Shown here one piece after another: positions 39,707-48,446 of a stretch of 64,000 bases of DNA (position 1 is the stretch's first letter; every line of letters begins with the position of its first letter). Source of the stretch: Actinomycetes bacterium (GTDB lineage Bacteria; Actinomycetota; Acidimicrobiia; Acidimicrobiales; RAAP-2). The translations under genes and the position numbers were made by a program. The notes below the pieces were generated by a model. That model was not told the DNA's origin. It was given only the letters and a program-made list of their open reading frames with translations, and made no database searches. The stretch covers positions 1 through 64,000 of the forward strand of contig JAKAZI010000001.1 in the NCBI GenBank assembly GCA_021809495.1. Reading direction: 5' to 3'.

Positions 39707-40363
39707 ATGGCCCGGTTGATCCTCGTCGTCCTGGGTAAACAGGGAGCCGGTAAGGGCACCCAGTGCAAGCGGCTGGCCGAGCGGTACTCCATTCCGCACG
39801 TGTCCACCGGCGACATGCTGCGCGCGGCCGTGAAGGCCGGCACGCCCGTCGGGCGTGACGTCGCCGCCGTGCTCGAGGCCGGCGAGCTCGTCTCGGACGA
39901 CCTCGTGAACCGGTTGGTCGCAGAGCGCTTCGCCCAGCCCGACGCGGCCGCGGGCGCCCTGCTCGACGGCTTTCCGCGCACCTTCGCCCAGGCCGCGGCC
40001 CTCGAGGCCATCCTCGGTGCCGACGGCGTCAAGCTCTGCGTGAACCTCGAGGTGTCGGTCGAACTGGTGACCCGGCGTCTTTCGGCGCGACGGGTCTGCG
40101 TCGACTGCGGGGCGATCTACACCGACACCGACCCCGAGGCCGTGTCGGGCGTCTGCTCGAACTGCGGGGGCCAGGTGGTCCAGCGCGCCGACGACCAGCC
40201 CGGGGCCATCCGCAGCCGCCTCGAGGCCTACGAGCGCGACACCGCGCCGCTGCTCGACTTCTACGCCGAGCGCGACCTGCTCGTCACGGTCGACGGCTCG
40301 CTCGATCCCGACGAGGTCACGGCGTCGATCCTCGCCGTGATCGACGAACGGCTCTCGCGATGA
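39707..40363 (+). CDS. adk: Adenylate kinase
   Basis: VLGKQGAGKGTQCKRLAERYSIPHVSTGDMLRAAV; DGFPRTFAQAAAL; zinc lid C-x2-C...C-x2-C. Confidence 0.96.
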   Translation: MARLILVVLGKQGAGKGTQCKRLAERYSIPHVSTGDMLRAAVKAGTPVGRDVAAVLEAGELVSDDLVNRLVAERFAQPDAAAGALLDGFPRTFAQAAALEAILGADGVKLCVNLEVSVELVTRRLSARRVCVDCGAIYTDTDPEAVSGVCSNCGGQVVQRADDQPGAIRSRLEAYERDTAPLLDFYAERDLLVTVDGSLDPDEVTASILAVIDERLSR

Positions 40364-41100
40364 GGCGTTCGCCCGACGAACTGGCCAAGATGCGCAAGGC
40401 CGGCCGGGTCGTCGCCGAGATCCACGAGGCCACCCGCGCCGCGATCCGCCCGGGCGTCACGACGGCCGAGCTGAACGAGGTGGCCGCGGCCGTGCTCGAG
40501 AAGCGCCACGCGCGCTCGAACTTTCTTAACTACAACGGCTTTCCCGCGGTGATCTGCACGAGCCCCAACGACATGATCGTCCACGGGATCCCCGGCGACG
40601 TCGTGCTGCACGAGGGCGACATCATCTCGGTGGACTGCGGCGCGATCGTCGAGGGCTACCACGGCGACGCCGCCTACACGACCGGGGTCGGTGCGATCAG
40701 CGCCGAGGCGAAACGCCTCATCGAGGTGACCGAGCGTTCCCTCTGGGCCGGCATCGACCAGCTCGTGGTCGGCAACCGGCTCCACGAGGTCGGCCGCGCG
40801 GTCCAGCGCGTCGCCGAGGCGGCCGGGTACGGGGTGGTGCGCGAGTACGTCGGCCACGCCATCGGCACCGAGATGCACGAGAACCCCCAGGTGCCCAACT
40901 ACTGGCCCGGCACGCCCGGTCCGACCCTGAAGAGTGGCATGGTCTTCGCCATCGAGCCGATGGTCAACGTCGGAACCTACGACACCTACACGCTCGACGA
41001 CGGCTGGAGCGTCATGACGGCCGACGGGTCGCTGTCGGCGCACTTCGAACACACCATCGCGGTGACCGACGACGGCCCCGAGGTCTTCACCGTCCTCTAG
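40360..41100 (+). CDS. map: Methionine aminopeptidase type I
   Basis: VICTSPNDMIVHGIPGDVVLHEGDIISVDCGAIVEGYHGDAAYT. Confidence 0.97.
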   Translation: MRRSPDELAKMRKAGRVVAEIHEATRAAIRPGVTTAELNEVAAAVLEKRHARSNFLNYNGFPAVICTSPNDMIVHGIPGDVVLHEGDIISVDCGAIVEGYHGDAAYTTGVGAISAEAKRLIEVTERSLWAGIDQLVVGNRLHEVGRAVQRVAEAAGYGVVREYVGHAIGTEMHENPQVPNYWPGTPGPTLKSGMVFAIEPMVNVGTYDTYTLDDGWSVMTADGSLSAHFEHTIAVTDDGPEVFTVL

Positions 41101-41771
41101 TCGCTGACTCCGAGCACGCTCGCGAGGCGCGCCATCGCGGCGGCGGTTCGCTCGCCCCACCAGAAGAGGTCGCGGCCGTCCACGTAGCGAACCGGGGCCA
41201 CGGTCTCGAGTTCGGCGCGGTGGCGCTCGGCGAAGGGGTAGGGCTCGCTCGGCGCGAGCACCAGGTCGGGACGGGTCGCCGCCATCTCGTCGAGGCCGAC
41301 GTGCGGGTAGGCCCCCCGGTGCGCGAGGGCGTTCTCGAATCCGAGGTGGGCGAGCAGGGACGATCCGTAGGTCGGCGCGCCGAGCGCGATCCAGGGCCGG
41401 CGCCAGATGGGCACGACCACGCGGTGGCGCGGCGCTCGGGGTGCGGCCCGACGCGTCGCCGCCCAGGGGTGGCCGACCACCTCGGCGAGCGCGGCCAGCT
41501 CACGGTCGACGTCGGCGAGGCTGCGCACGGCCGTCGCGTGCACGGCCAGTCCCCGCGCGAGCAAGGCGTCGTAGTCCTCGCGCCGGTTCTCCTCCTCGTC
41601 GAGCACGACGAGGTCGGGCGCGAGCGCGACGATGGCCTCGAGGTCCGGGTCCTTCGTCCCCCCGACGCGCGCCACCCCCGCCACGTCACAGAACCGGGTC
41701 ACGGCGACCGGGCGCCGACCCCACGCCTCGAGGGTCTCGCTCACCGAGGGGACCAGGCTGACGACGCGCAC
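41097..41771 (-). CDS. Helical-backbone metal receptor / BtuF-like protein without signal peptide
   Basis: MRVVSLVPSVSETLEAWGRRPVAVTRFCD...GTKDPDLEAIVALAPDLVVLDEEENRREDYDALLARGL. Confidence 0.82.
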   Translation of the reverse strand: MRVVSLVPSVSETLEAWGRRPVAVTRFCDVAGVARVGGTKDPDLEAIVALAPDLVVLDEEENRREDYDALLARGLAVHATAVRSLADVDRELAALAEVVGHPWAATRRAAPRAPRHRVVVPIWRRPWIALGAPTYGSSLLAHLGFENALAHRGAYPHVGLDEMAATRPDLVLAPSEPYPFAERHRAELETVAPVRYVDGRDLFWWGERTAAAMARLASVLGVSD

Positions 41772-42416
41772 CTAGGGCTCGGGGTGGGCCCGGTCGTGGT
41801 AGCGCTGGGCGAAGAGCGCGGCCTCGGTGCGCCGCTGGAAGCCGAGCTTGGCGAGCAGGTTCGACACGTAGTTCTTCACGGTCTTTTCCGCGAGGAACAT
41901 CTCGGCGGCGATCTCGCGGTTGGAGAGGCCCTCACTCAGCAGCTCCAGGATCCGGCGCTCCTGGTGGCTCAGGCTCTCGAGGCGGATGTCCTCGGTGATC
42001 TGGCGGCGCAGGCGCTCGCGGGCCCGTTCGATCTGGTCGCTACTGAGCAGCATCTCGCCGTTGGCGACGCGGCGAATCGAGTCCACCAGGTCGTCGCCGC
42101 GCACGTTCTTCAAGACGTAGCCCTTGGCCCCGGCGAGCACCGAGGCCGACATGGCCTCGTTGTCCGCGAAGGACGTGAGCATCAGGCACGCGAGGTCGAT
42201 GCGCCGATCGCGCAGCGTGCGACAGAGGTCGACCCCGCTGCCGTCGGGCAGGCGCACGTCGAGCACGGCCACGTCGATGGCGTCGACGTCGACGGACTCG
42301 GCCTCCTCGACCGAGGCGGCCTCGGCCACGACCGACAGGTCGTCGTGGGCCTCGAGCAACTCGCGCAGACCCCGGCGCACGATCTCGTGGTCGTCGACCA
42401 GGAGCAGCCGGATCAC
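41772..42416 (-). CDS. NarL/FixJ (DevR/DosR-like) response regulator
   Basis: LLLVDDHEIVRRGLRELL receiver; LSHQERRILELLSEGLSNREIAAEMFLAEKTVKNYVSNLLAKLGFQRRTEAALFA LuxR HTH; probable GTG start. Confidence 0.93.
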   Translation of the reverse strand: MIRLLLVDDHEIVRRGLRELLEAHDDLSVVAEAASVEEAESVDVDAIDVAVLDVRLPDGSGVDLCRTLRDRRIDLACLMLTSFADNEAMSASVLAGAKGYVLKNVRGDDLVDSIRRVANGEMLLSSDQIERARERLRRQITEDIRLESLSHQERRILELLSEGLSNREIAAEMFLAEKTVKNYVSNLLAKLGFQRRTEAALFAQRYHDRAHPEP

Positions 42417-42417
42417 G

Positions 42418-43569
42418 TCAGTCCTGTCTGAGGGCGGTCCATCGAACCAGTGTGCCACGCCCGGGCTCGGATTCGAACGTGGCGTCGCCGCCGAGCTCGC
42501 GCGCCCGGCTGCGCATGTTGCGAAGCCCCCGTCCGGGGCCGACGGGGGCGGTGAACCCGACGCCGTTGTCGCGCACGCTCAGCACGAGCATCGGCCCCTC
42601 GACGGCGAGGGTGACCTCGGCCTCGCTCGCGCGGGCGTGGCGAGCGACGTTAGAGAGCGCCTCGCGCAGCGCCTGGAGGGCGTGGCGGGCACAGCGCGTC
42701 GAGAGCTCGAGGTCGGCCTCGTTGGGCAGGCGCAGCGTGACCTTGATGCCGAGGCGCGTGGCGACCTCGTCGGACATCGCGCGCAGGCGCGCCACGAGGT
42801 TCGTGCCGTCCACGTCGTCCTGGTCGATCTCGAAGATCGTCGTGCGGATCTCGTGGATGGTCGTGTCCAGTTCGTCCACCGCGCGGTTGATCCGCTCGCG
42901 ATCGGCCTCGTTCAGGGTGGAGCGCAGCGTGATCTGCAGGGCGAGCCCGACGCCGAAGAGCCGCTGGATCACGGTGTCGTGCAGGTCGCGCGCGAGTCGC
43001 TCGCGCTCTTCGCCGAGGGTGAGCTCGCGCAGGTGGTGGCGGATCGTGGCCTGGTCGATCACGAGGCCCGCCGCGCGGCCGAAGGCCTCGACCAGGATCT
43101 CGTCCTCCTCGTCGAAGGGTCGTCCGTCGGTCCGATCGGTCAGGTAGAGGTTGCCAAAGACGTGGCCGTCGGCGCTCGTGACCGGAACGCCGAGGAAGTT
43201 GGTCATCACCGGGTGGTGCGCGGGGAAGCCGGCTGCGCCCCCGTGGTGCGCGAGGTCCTCCACGCGCACCGGCGCGCCGCCGAGGATCGTCTCGCCGAGC
43301 ACGCCGCGCCCGTGGGGGGCGGCGCCGATGCGTTCGCGCAGTTCGTCGTCGACGCCGTAGGTCACGAAGCGCGAGAGGGTAGCGCCGTCTCTCCCGACCA
43401 CGCCGAGGGCGCCGTAGCGGGCCCCGACGAGCTGGCTCGCGGTCTCGACGATCAGCGTCAGCAGGTCCGAGAGGTCCGCGTCGGTCTCGATAAGCATGAT
43501 CGCGTCGATCAACGCGTGGAGCCTCGCAGGATCGGTGATCCGATGAAAGGGCACGCCCGATTCTCCCAC
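42418..43569 (-). CDS. DevS-like GAF-domain sensor histidine kinase
   Basis: GAF motifs (FPAHHPVMTNFLGVPVTSADGHVFGNLYLTDR), HisKA_3 RERLARDLHDTVIQRLFGVGLALQ, HATPase C-terminus. Confidence 0.93.
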   Translation of the reverse strand: MGESGVPFHRITDPARLHALIDAIMLIETDADLSDLLTLIVETASQLVGARYGALGVVGRDGATLSRFVTYGVDDELRERIGAAPHGRGVLGETILGGAPVRVEDLAHHGGAAGFPAHHPVMTNFLGVPVTSADGHVFGNLYLTDRTDGRPFDEEDEILVEAFGRAAGLVIDQATIRHHLRELTLGEERERLARDLHDTVIQRLFGVGLALQITLRSTLNEADRERINRAVDELDTTIHEIRTTIFEIDQDDVDGTNLVARLRAMSDEVATRLGIKVTLRLPNEADLELSTRCARHALQALREALSNVARHARASEAEVTLAVEGPMLVLSVRDNGVGFTAPVGPGRGLRNMRSRARELGGDATFESEPGRGTLVRWTALRQD

Positions 43570-43581
43570 ACCGCGTAGCGG

Positions 43582-43977
43582 TTACCCGATCCGTTCCCCC
43601 GAGATGATCGTGAGCGGCAGGGCGATGATCGACGCCCCACCGGCCACCGCGCGGGTGAGGGCCACCGAGAGCGCGGGCTCCCCGGCGGGCACCGCCGCGA
43701 TCCCCGAGGCCATGACCGCCCAGGTGGCCCCGTCGGGCTCGAGGCCGTCGATCTGGACCGAGAGGACGTCGCCGCGTCGCGCGGCGACCACGACGGCCTC
43801 CTCGGCGCTGGCGAGCAGGAGTTCGTGGTCGTCGACCACGGCGATGCGGGCCGGCAGGGCCGCGGGCAGGCAGCGCACGGAGATCACGACCCGGGCGTAG
43901 TCGGCGTGGCGCAGCAGGCCCAGGCACTCGTCGCGCGGTATCGTGGCGCGTCGCACGCGGTCCCCCGGTACACTCAT
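43582..43977 (-). CDS. Probable PPOX-class (pyridoxamine 5'-phosphate oxidase-like) flavin-binding protein
   Basis: 131-aa ORF; LLRHADYARVVISV...ARIAVVDDHELLLAS...VLSVQIDGLEPDGATWAVMASGIA resembles split-barrel PPOX-like proteins; weak family call. Confidence 0.6.
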   Translation of the reverse strand: MSVPGDRVRRATIPRDECLGLLRHADYARVVISVRCLPAALPARIAVVDDHELLLASAEEAVVVAARRGDVLSVQIDGLEPDGATWAVMASGIAAVPAGEPALSVALTRAVAGGASIIALPLTIISGERIG

Positions 43978-44051
43978 GCAACCAGCATGAACCGAGTTTC
44001 TCCACCCTCACTAGGGCCGGGGGTCACTTTTTGGACCCGTGGACGGCGCGT

Positions 44052-44077
44052 GCGCGGCCCCGTGGGTCCGCGCTTTT
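44052..44077 (+). terminator. Hairpin followed by TTTT upstream of infA
   Basis: GCGCGG...CCGCGC then TTTT; overlaps candidate infA -35. Confidence 0.35.
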
Positions 44078-44103
44078 GCGTTCGGTGAAAAAAACGGTAG
44101 AAT
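44076..44103 (+). promoter_or_regulatory. Candidate infA-operon promoter
   Basis: TTGCGT-N16-TAGAAT. Confidence 0.5.
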
Positions 44104-44116
44104 GGTCAGCCGACCT

Positions 44117-44157
44117 GTGGGCGAGCCCACGGTCATCTGCGACGAGCCGCTCGTCGC
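44117..44157 (+). promoter_or_regulatory. Tandem hairpins in infA 5' leader
   Basis: GTGGGCGAGCCCAC (44117-44130) and GCGACGAG-CCG-CTCGTCGC (44139-44157). Confidence 0.5.
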
Positions 44158-44184
44158 CGTATTGCCGTAACAAGGAGAAGGAAC

Positions 44185-44409
44185 CTGAGTAAGCCGAAGG
44201 AAGACGCGTTCACCGTTGAGGGAACGGTCGTCGAGCCACTACCGAACGCCATGTTTCGTGTCGAGTTGGAGAACGGGTACACCGTCCTCGCGCACAGCTC
44301 GGGCAAGATGCGCATGCACCGCATCCGCATCCTGCCCGGCGACAAGGTCCAGGTGGAGATCACGCCCTACGACATGACCCGCGGCCGCATCACCTATCGC
44401 TACAAATAA
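44185..44409 (+). CDS. infA: Translation initiation factor IF-1 with apparent CTG start
   Basis: (M)[79 protein letters not shown] 7 nt upstream; no suitable ATG/GTG/TTG in frame. Confidence 0.95.
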   Translation: MSKPKEDAFTVEGTVVEPLPNAMFRVELENGYTVLAHSSGKMRMHRIRILPGDKVQVEITPYDMTRGRITYRYK

Positions 44410-44435
44410 TCAGGGACTGAGTCGAGAGAGAAGAC

Positions 44436-44549
44436 ATGAAGGTTCGCGCCAGCGTCAAGACCATGTGTGAGAAGTGCAAAGTCATCAGACGGAACGGTCA
44501 CGTCCGCGTGATCTGCGAGAACCCGCGTCACAAGCAGCGTCAGGGCTAG
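44436..44549 (+). CDS. rpmJ: 50S ribosomal protein L36
   Basis: [37 protein letters not shown]. Confidence 0.98.
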   Translation: MKVRASVKTMCEKCKVIRRNGHVRVICENPRHKQRQG

Positions 44550-44559
44550 GAGAGAAAAG

Positions 44560-44937
44560 ATGGCTCGTATTGCCGGTGTCGACATCCCGCGCGAGAAGCG
44601 CACGGTGATCTCGCTCACGTACATTTTCGGCGTTGGTCCCACGACCGCCCAGCAGATCTGCGCGGCGACGGGGATCGACGAGTCGATCCGCGTGAAGGAC
44701 CTCACCGATGGTGACGTCAACAAGTTGCGCACCTACATCGACCAGAACGTCACGGTCGAGGGTGACCTGCGCCGCGACGTCGCCCAGGACATCAAGCGCA
44801 AGATGGAGATCAACTGCCTCCAGGGGATCCGCCACCGCAAGGGCCTGCCCGTACGCGGTCAGCGCACCCGCACCAACGCCCGCACCCGTAAGGGACCCAA
44901 GCGCACCGTCGCCGGCAAGAAGAAGGTAACCAAGTAA
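44560..44937 (+). CDS. rpsM: 30S ribosomal protein S13
   Basis: [40 protein letters not shown]. Confidence 0.99.
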   Translation: MARIAGVDIPREKRTVISLTYIFGVGPTTAQQICAATGIDESIRVKDLTDGDVNKLRTYIDQNVTVEGDLRRDVAQDIKRKMEINCLQGIRHRKGLPVRGQRTRTNARTRKGPKRTVAGKKKVTK

Positions 44938-45335
44938 TGGCGAAGCCCACCACCAACGCTCGCAAGGGACGTCGCAAGGAGCGCAAGAACGTCGCCTTCG
45001 GCGTCGCGCACATCAAGAGCTCGTTCAACAACACGATCGTGTCGATCACCGACCCCGAGGGCAACGTCCTGTCGTGGGCCTCGTCGGGCAACGTCGGCTT
45101 CAAGGGATCGCGCAAGTCCACGCCGTTCGCCGCACAGCTGGCCGCCGAGAAGTGCGCGCGCGCCGCGATGGAACACGGCGTGAAGAAGGTCGACGTCCTG
45201 GTCCGCGGACCGGGCTCGGGCCGCGAGACGGCGATCCGCTCGCTCGCCGCGGCCGGTATCGAAGTGGTGGCCATCAAGGACGTGACGCCGTTGCCCCACA
45301 ACGGCTGCCGTCCGAAGAAGCGTCGTCGAGGCTAA
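44937..45335 (+). CDS. rpsK: 30S ribosomal protein S11
   Basis: [43 protein letters not shown]. Confidence 0.99.
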   Translation: MAKPTTNARKGRRKERKNVAFGVAHIKSSFNNTIVSITDPEGNVLSWASSGNVGFKGSRKSTPFAAQLAAEKCARAAMEHGVKKVDVLVRGPGSGRETAIRSLAAAGIEVVAIKDVTPLPHNGCRPKKRRRG

Positions 45336-45344
45336 GGAAGAATC

Positions 45345-45989
45345 ATGGCTCGTTACACCGGTCCCGTTTGCCGACTCTGTCGGCGTGAGCGCACCAAGCT
45401 CTACCTGAAGGGGGAGCGCTGCTTCACCCTGAAGTGCCCCGTGTCGGAGAACTCCGACCGCCAGACCCGCGCCTTCCCGCCCGGCATGCACGGTCGTGAC
45501 CGTCAGCGCCAGGGCTCGGAGTACCTGACCCAGCTTCGCGAGAAGCAGAAGGCCCGGCGCATCTACGGTCTGCTCGAAAAGCAGTTCCGCAACCTCTACG
45601 AAGAGGCCAGCCGTCGCCCCGGCATCACCGGGACGAACCTGCTGCAGTTCCTCGAGCTTCGCCTCGACAACGTGGCCTACCGTGCCGGGTGGGGCGCCTC
45701 GCGCTCCCAGGCCCGCCAGTTCGTGCGCCACGGCCACGTGATGGTCAACGCCAAGCGCGTGACCATCCCCAGTTTCCGGGTCCGTCCCGGTGACGTCGTG
45801 ACCCTGAAGGTCGCCACCCGCGAGAACTTCAACGTCAAGCGCAACCTCGACATCATGGACCGCTCGGTGCCGGGTTGGCTGGAGAAGGGCGAGGACGGCT
45901 TCGCCGTCACCGTTCGCATCGTTCCCCAGCGCGAGCAGATCGACGAATCCATCCGCGAGCAGCTCATCGTCGAGCTGTACTCGAAGTAG
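45345..45989 (+). CDS. rpsD: 30S ribosomal protein S4
   Basis: MARYTGPVCRLCRRERTKLYLKGERC; FPPGMHGRDRQRQGSEY; S4 domain. Confidence 0.98.
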   Translation: MARYTGPVCRLCRRERTKLYLKGERCFTLKCPVSENSDRQTRAFPPGMHGRDRQRQGSEYLTQLREKQKARRIYGLLEKQFRNLYEEASRRPGITGTNLLQFLELRLDNVAYRAGWGASRSQARQFVRHGHVMVNAKRVTIPSFRVRPGDVVTLKVATRENFNVKRNLDIMDRSVPGWLEKGEDGFAVTVRIVPQREQIDESIREQLIVELYSK

Positions 45990-46019
45990 TCGCAGTCCGT
46001 AGTCCCAGAAGGAGCCCGC

Positions 46020-46961
46020 ATGCTGATCATCCAACGACCAACCATCGACGCCATCGGCGACGAGGAGAACAACCGCCAGGCCTTTGGAATCGGACCACTC
46101 GACCCCGGCTTCGGCCACACCCTGGGTAACTCGCTGCGTCGGACCCTGCTGTCGTCGATCCCCGGCGCGGCCGCGACGCGCGTGAAGTTCGACGCGGTGC
46201 TGCACGAGTTCGGTGTGATCGAAGGCGTGAAGGAAGACGTCCAGGACATCTGCCTGAACCTGAAGGACCTGCTCTTGCGCGTGCACAGCGACGAGCCGGT
46301 CGTGCTGCGCCTCGACAAGCGCGGCGAGGGTCCCGTGCTCGCCTCGGACCTCTCGACGACCGCTGACGTCGAGATCTTGAACGGCGACCTGCACCTGGCC
46401 TACCTGACGTCGGCCAAGGGCTCGCTCAGCTTCGAGCTGACCGTCGAGCGTGGCAAGGGCTACGTCGGCGCCGAGGGCAACAAGGGCACCTCGACGATCG
46501 GGGTGATCCCCCTCGACGCGATCTTCTCGCCCGTTCGCCGCGTGTCCTTCGAAGTCGAGCCGGTACGCGTCGAGCAGTCCAAGGACTTCGACCGCCTGGT
46601 CATCGAGGTCGAGACCGACGGGTCGATCAGCCCCGCCGAGGCGCTGTCCTCGGCCGGCAAGACCCTCGGGGCGCTCGTGGACCTGATCGCCCACTTCGAC
46701 GAAGAGGCGCCGTCGCTCGAGTTGGGCGACGTCGGCACGGCCCAGGCCGCCGCCAGCGAGCTCGACATCCGCATCGAGGAGCTCGGTCTCACCGAGCGCT
46801 CGCGTAACTGCCTGAAGCGCGCGGGCATCAACACCGTGGCCCAGCTGATCAACGCGACCGAGCGGGACCTCACGTCAATCACCAACTTCGGCGCCACGTC
46901 GCTGAAGGACGTCACCGACCGTCTCGACGAGCGCGGTCTTTCACTGCGAGTAGAGGACTAG
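46020..46961 (+). CDS. rpoA: DNA-directed RNA polymerase subunit alpha
   Basis: FGIGPLDPGFGHTLGNSLRRTLLSSIPGAA; C-terminal alpha-CTD. Confidence 0.98.
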   Translation: MLIIQRPTIDAIGDEENNRQAFGIGPLDPGFGHTLGNSLRRTLLSSIPGAAATRVKFDAVLHEFGVIEGVKEDVQDICLNLKDLLLRVHSDEPVVLRLDKRGEGPVLASDLSTTADVEILNGDLHLAYLTSAKGSLSFELTVERGKGYVGAEGNKGTSTIGVIPLDAIFSPVRRVSFEVEPVRVEQSKDFDRLVIEVETDGSISPAEALSSAGKTLGALVDLIAHFDEEAPSLELGDVGTAQAAASELDIRIEELGLTERSRNCLKRAGINTVAQLINATERDLTSITNFGATSLKDVTDRLDERGLSLRVED

Positions 46962-46963
46962 TC

Positions 46964-47326
46964 ATGCGCGGGACTCCTACCAAGGGCAAGCGGTTCGGGG
47001 GCGACAACGCCCACCAGAAGGCCATGATGGGTAACCTCGTGGCCTCGATGATCGCGGCCGAGTCGATCGTGACGACCGAGGCCAAGGCCAAGGCGTTGCG
47101 CCCCATCGTCGAGAAGGTCGTCACCGCGGCGAAGAACTCGCCCGAAGGCTCCGTGCACGCCCATCGCCGCGTCGTGGCGTTCATCCGCGACAAGGACATG
47201 GCCCAGAAGCTCTTCACCGAGATCGCGCCGCGCTACAGCGACCGTCCCGGTGGCTACACCCGGATCTTGAAGCTCGGGCCGCGTCAGGGCGACAACGCCC
47301 CGATGGCGCGCATTGAGTTCGTCTGA
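46964..47326 (+). CDS. rplQ: 50S ribosomal protein L17
   Basis: MRGTPTKGKRFGGDNAHQKAMMGNLVASMI; GGYTRILKLGPRQGDNAPMARIEFV. Confidence 0.97.
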   Translation: MRGTPTKGKRFGGDNAHQKAMMGNLVASMIAAESIVTTEAKAKALRPIVEKVVTAAKNSPEGSVHAHRRVVAFIRDKDMAQKLFTEIAPRYSDRPGGYTRILKLGPRQGDNAPMARIEFV

Positions 47327-48170
47327 TCAATCGCTGACCGCCACCCGTCGGTGGCGGATGGACCTCGCCTACGACGGCGCCGCCTTCGCCGGTTTCGCGC
47401 CCCAACCCGGGCGCGACACGGTCGTGGGGGCCCTCGGTGAGGCGATCGCGAGGACGTTGCGCCTCGACGCCGCGCCCTTCATTGTCGGGGCCGGACGCAC
47501 CGACGCCGGCGTGCACGCGCTCGCCCAGGTGATTTCACTGGACCTCGGGGCCGCGGTTCTGAGCGAGGACAGCACCGACTGGTTCCTGCGCTCGCTCAAC
47601 CACCAGCTGCGCGGACGAGTCGTGGTCGCGCGCGCGCGGGTGCTCGACGACTTCCACGCCCGCTTTGACGCCACGTGGCGTCAGTATCGCTACCTCGTCG
47701 CGACGGGGCCGGCCCTGGCTGCGACGAGCGCCCTCGCCTGGGCGGTGGCGGCACCGCTCGACCTCGCGGCGATGAACGACGCCTCGGCGTGTCTGGTCGG
47801 CGTGCACGACTTTCGGGCGTTCTGTAAACGCGCCCCCGACAAGACGCCCGACGAACCCCTGCTTCGCCACGTGTACGAGGCCACGTGGACCGACGAACCG
47901 GACCGTTTGGGCGTCGCCGCCGCCGGGGGGTTCGTCGTCTTTCGTATCCGCGCGAACGCCTTCTGTCACAACCAGGTGCGCCGCCTCGTGGGATCGCTCG
48001 TCGCGGTCGGGCGAGGTGAACTGGAGCCCGAGGAGATCGCCGCGCGCCTGCAGAGCGGTGACGCGCGCCGACTGCCGGCCCCGGCCCCGGCGGCCGGCCT
48101 GGCACTCGTGGGCGTCGGCTACGACGACCTCCACGGCGGTCCGTCGGGCCCGGGCGCGCCGATCCGCTGA
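47313..48170 (+). CDS. truA: tRNA pseudouridine(38-40) synthase TruA
   Basis: MDLAYDGAAFAGFAPQPGRDTV; VGAGRTDAGVHALAQV; FCHNQVRRLVGSLVAVG; start uncertain (TTG 47313 or ATG 47358). Confidence 0.94.
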   Translation: MSSSDQSLTATRRWRMDLAYDGAAFAGFAPQPGRDTVVGALGEAIARTLRLDAAPFIVGAGRTDAGVHALAQVISLDLGAAVLSEDSTDWFLRSLNHQLRGRVVVARARVLDDFHARFDATWRQYRYLVATGPALAATSALAWAVAAPLDLAAMNDASACLVGVHDFRAFCKRAPDKTPDEPLLRHVYEATWTDEPDRLGVAAAGGFVVFRIRANAFCHNQVRRLVGSLVAVGRGELEPEEIAARLQSGDARRLPAPAPAAGLALVGVGYDDLHGGPSGPGAPIR

Positions 48171-48446
48171 CCAGACAACGGCGAAACGCTCGCGTACTTC
48201 GGGCCCAGGGTGAGAGCGGCTCGGCGACGGACCCGTCTGAGCCCGACCGTCGTCGAGCCGACGACACCGGGCGTCCGCGAGTGCGCCGCGACAACGGCAC
48301 GCGCGGTGGCGTCCGAGCTGTCAACCGGCTGACGGGTGGCGGATCTCCTCTGTAATAAATAGGGAGAAACTATAAGACGTGACAAATACCAATGATGGGA
48401 CTTTGGGCCCTGTTCGCGCGAGAGCGGGCTTCGTACGCTCAGGTTT

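Noticed and set aside
38275-40032. 585-aa minus-strand ORF antisense to secY/adk
   Set aside because: Shadow ORF; sense-strand genes are unambiguous.
42124-43578. 484-aa plus-strand ORF across the two-component genes
   Set aside because: Shadow of the minus-strand kinase/regulator, which have clear receiver, LuxR, GAF and HisKA_3 motifs.
48249-48265. GTCGTCG-AGC-CGACGAC inverted repeat in the truA downstream region as a terminator
   Set aside because: Short stem, no T tract; such repeats arise easily in this base composition.
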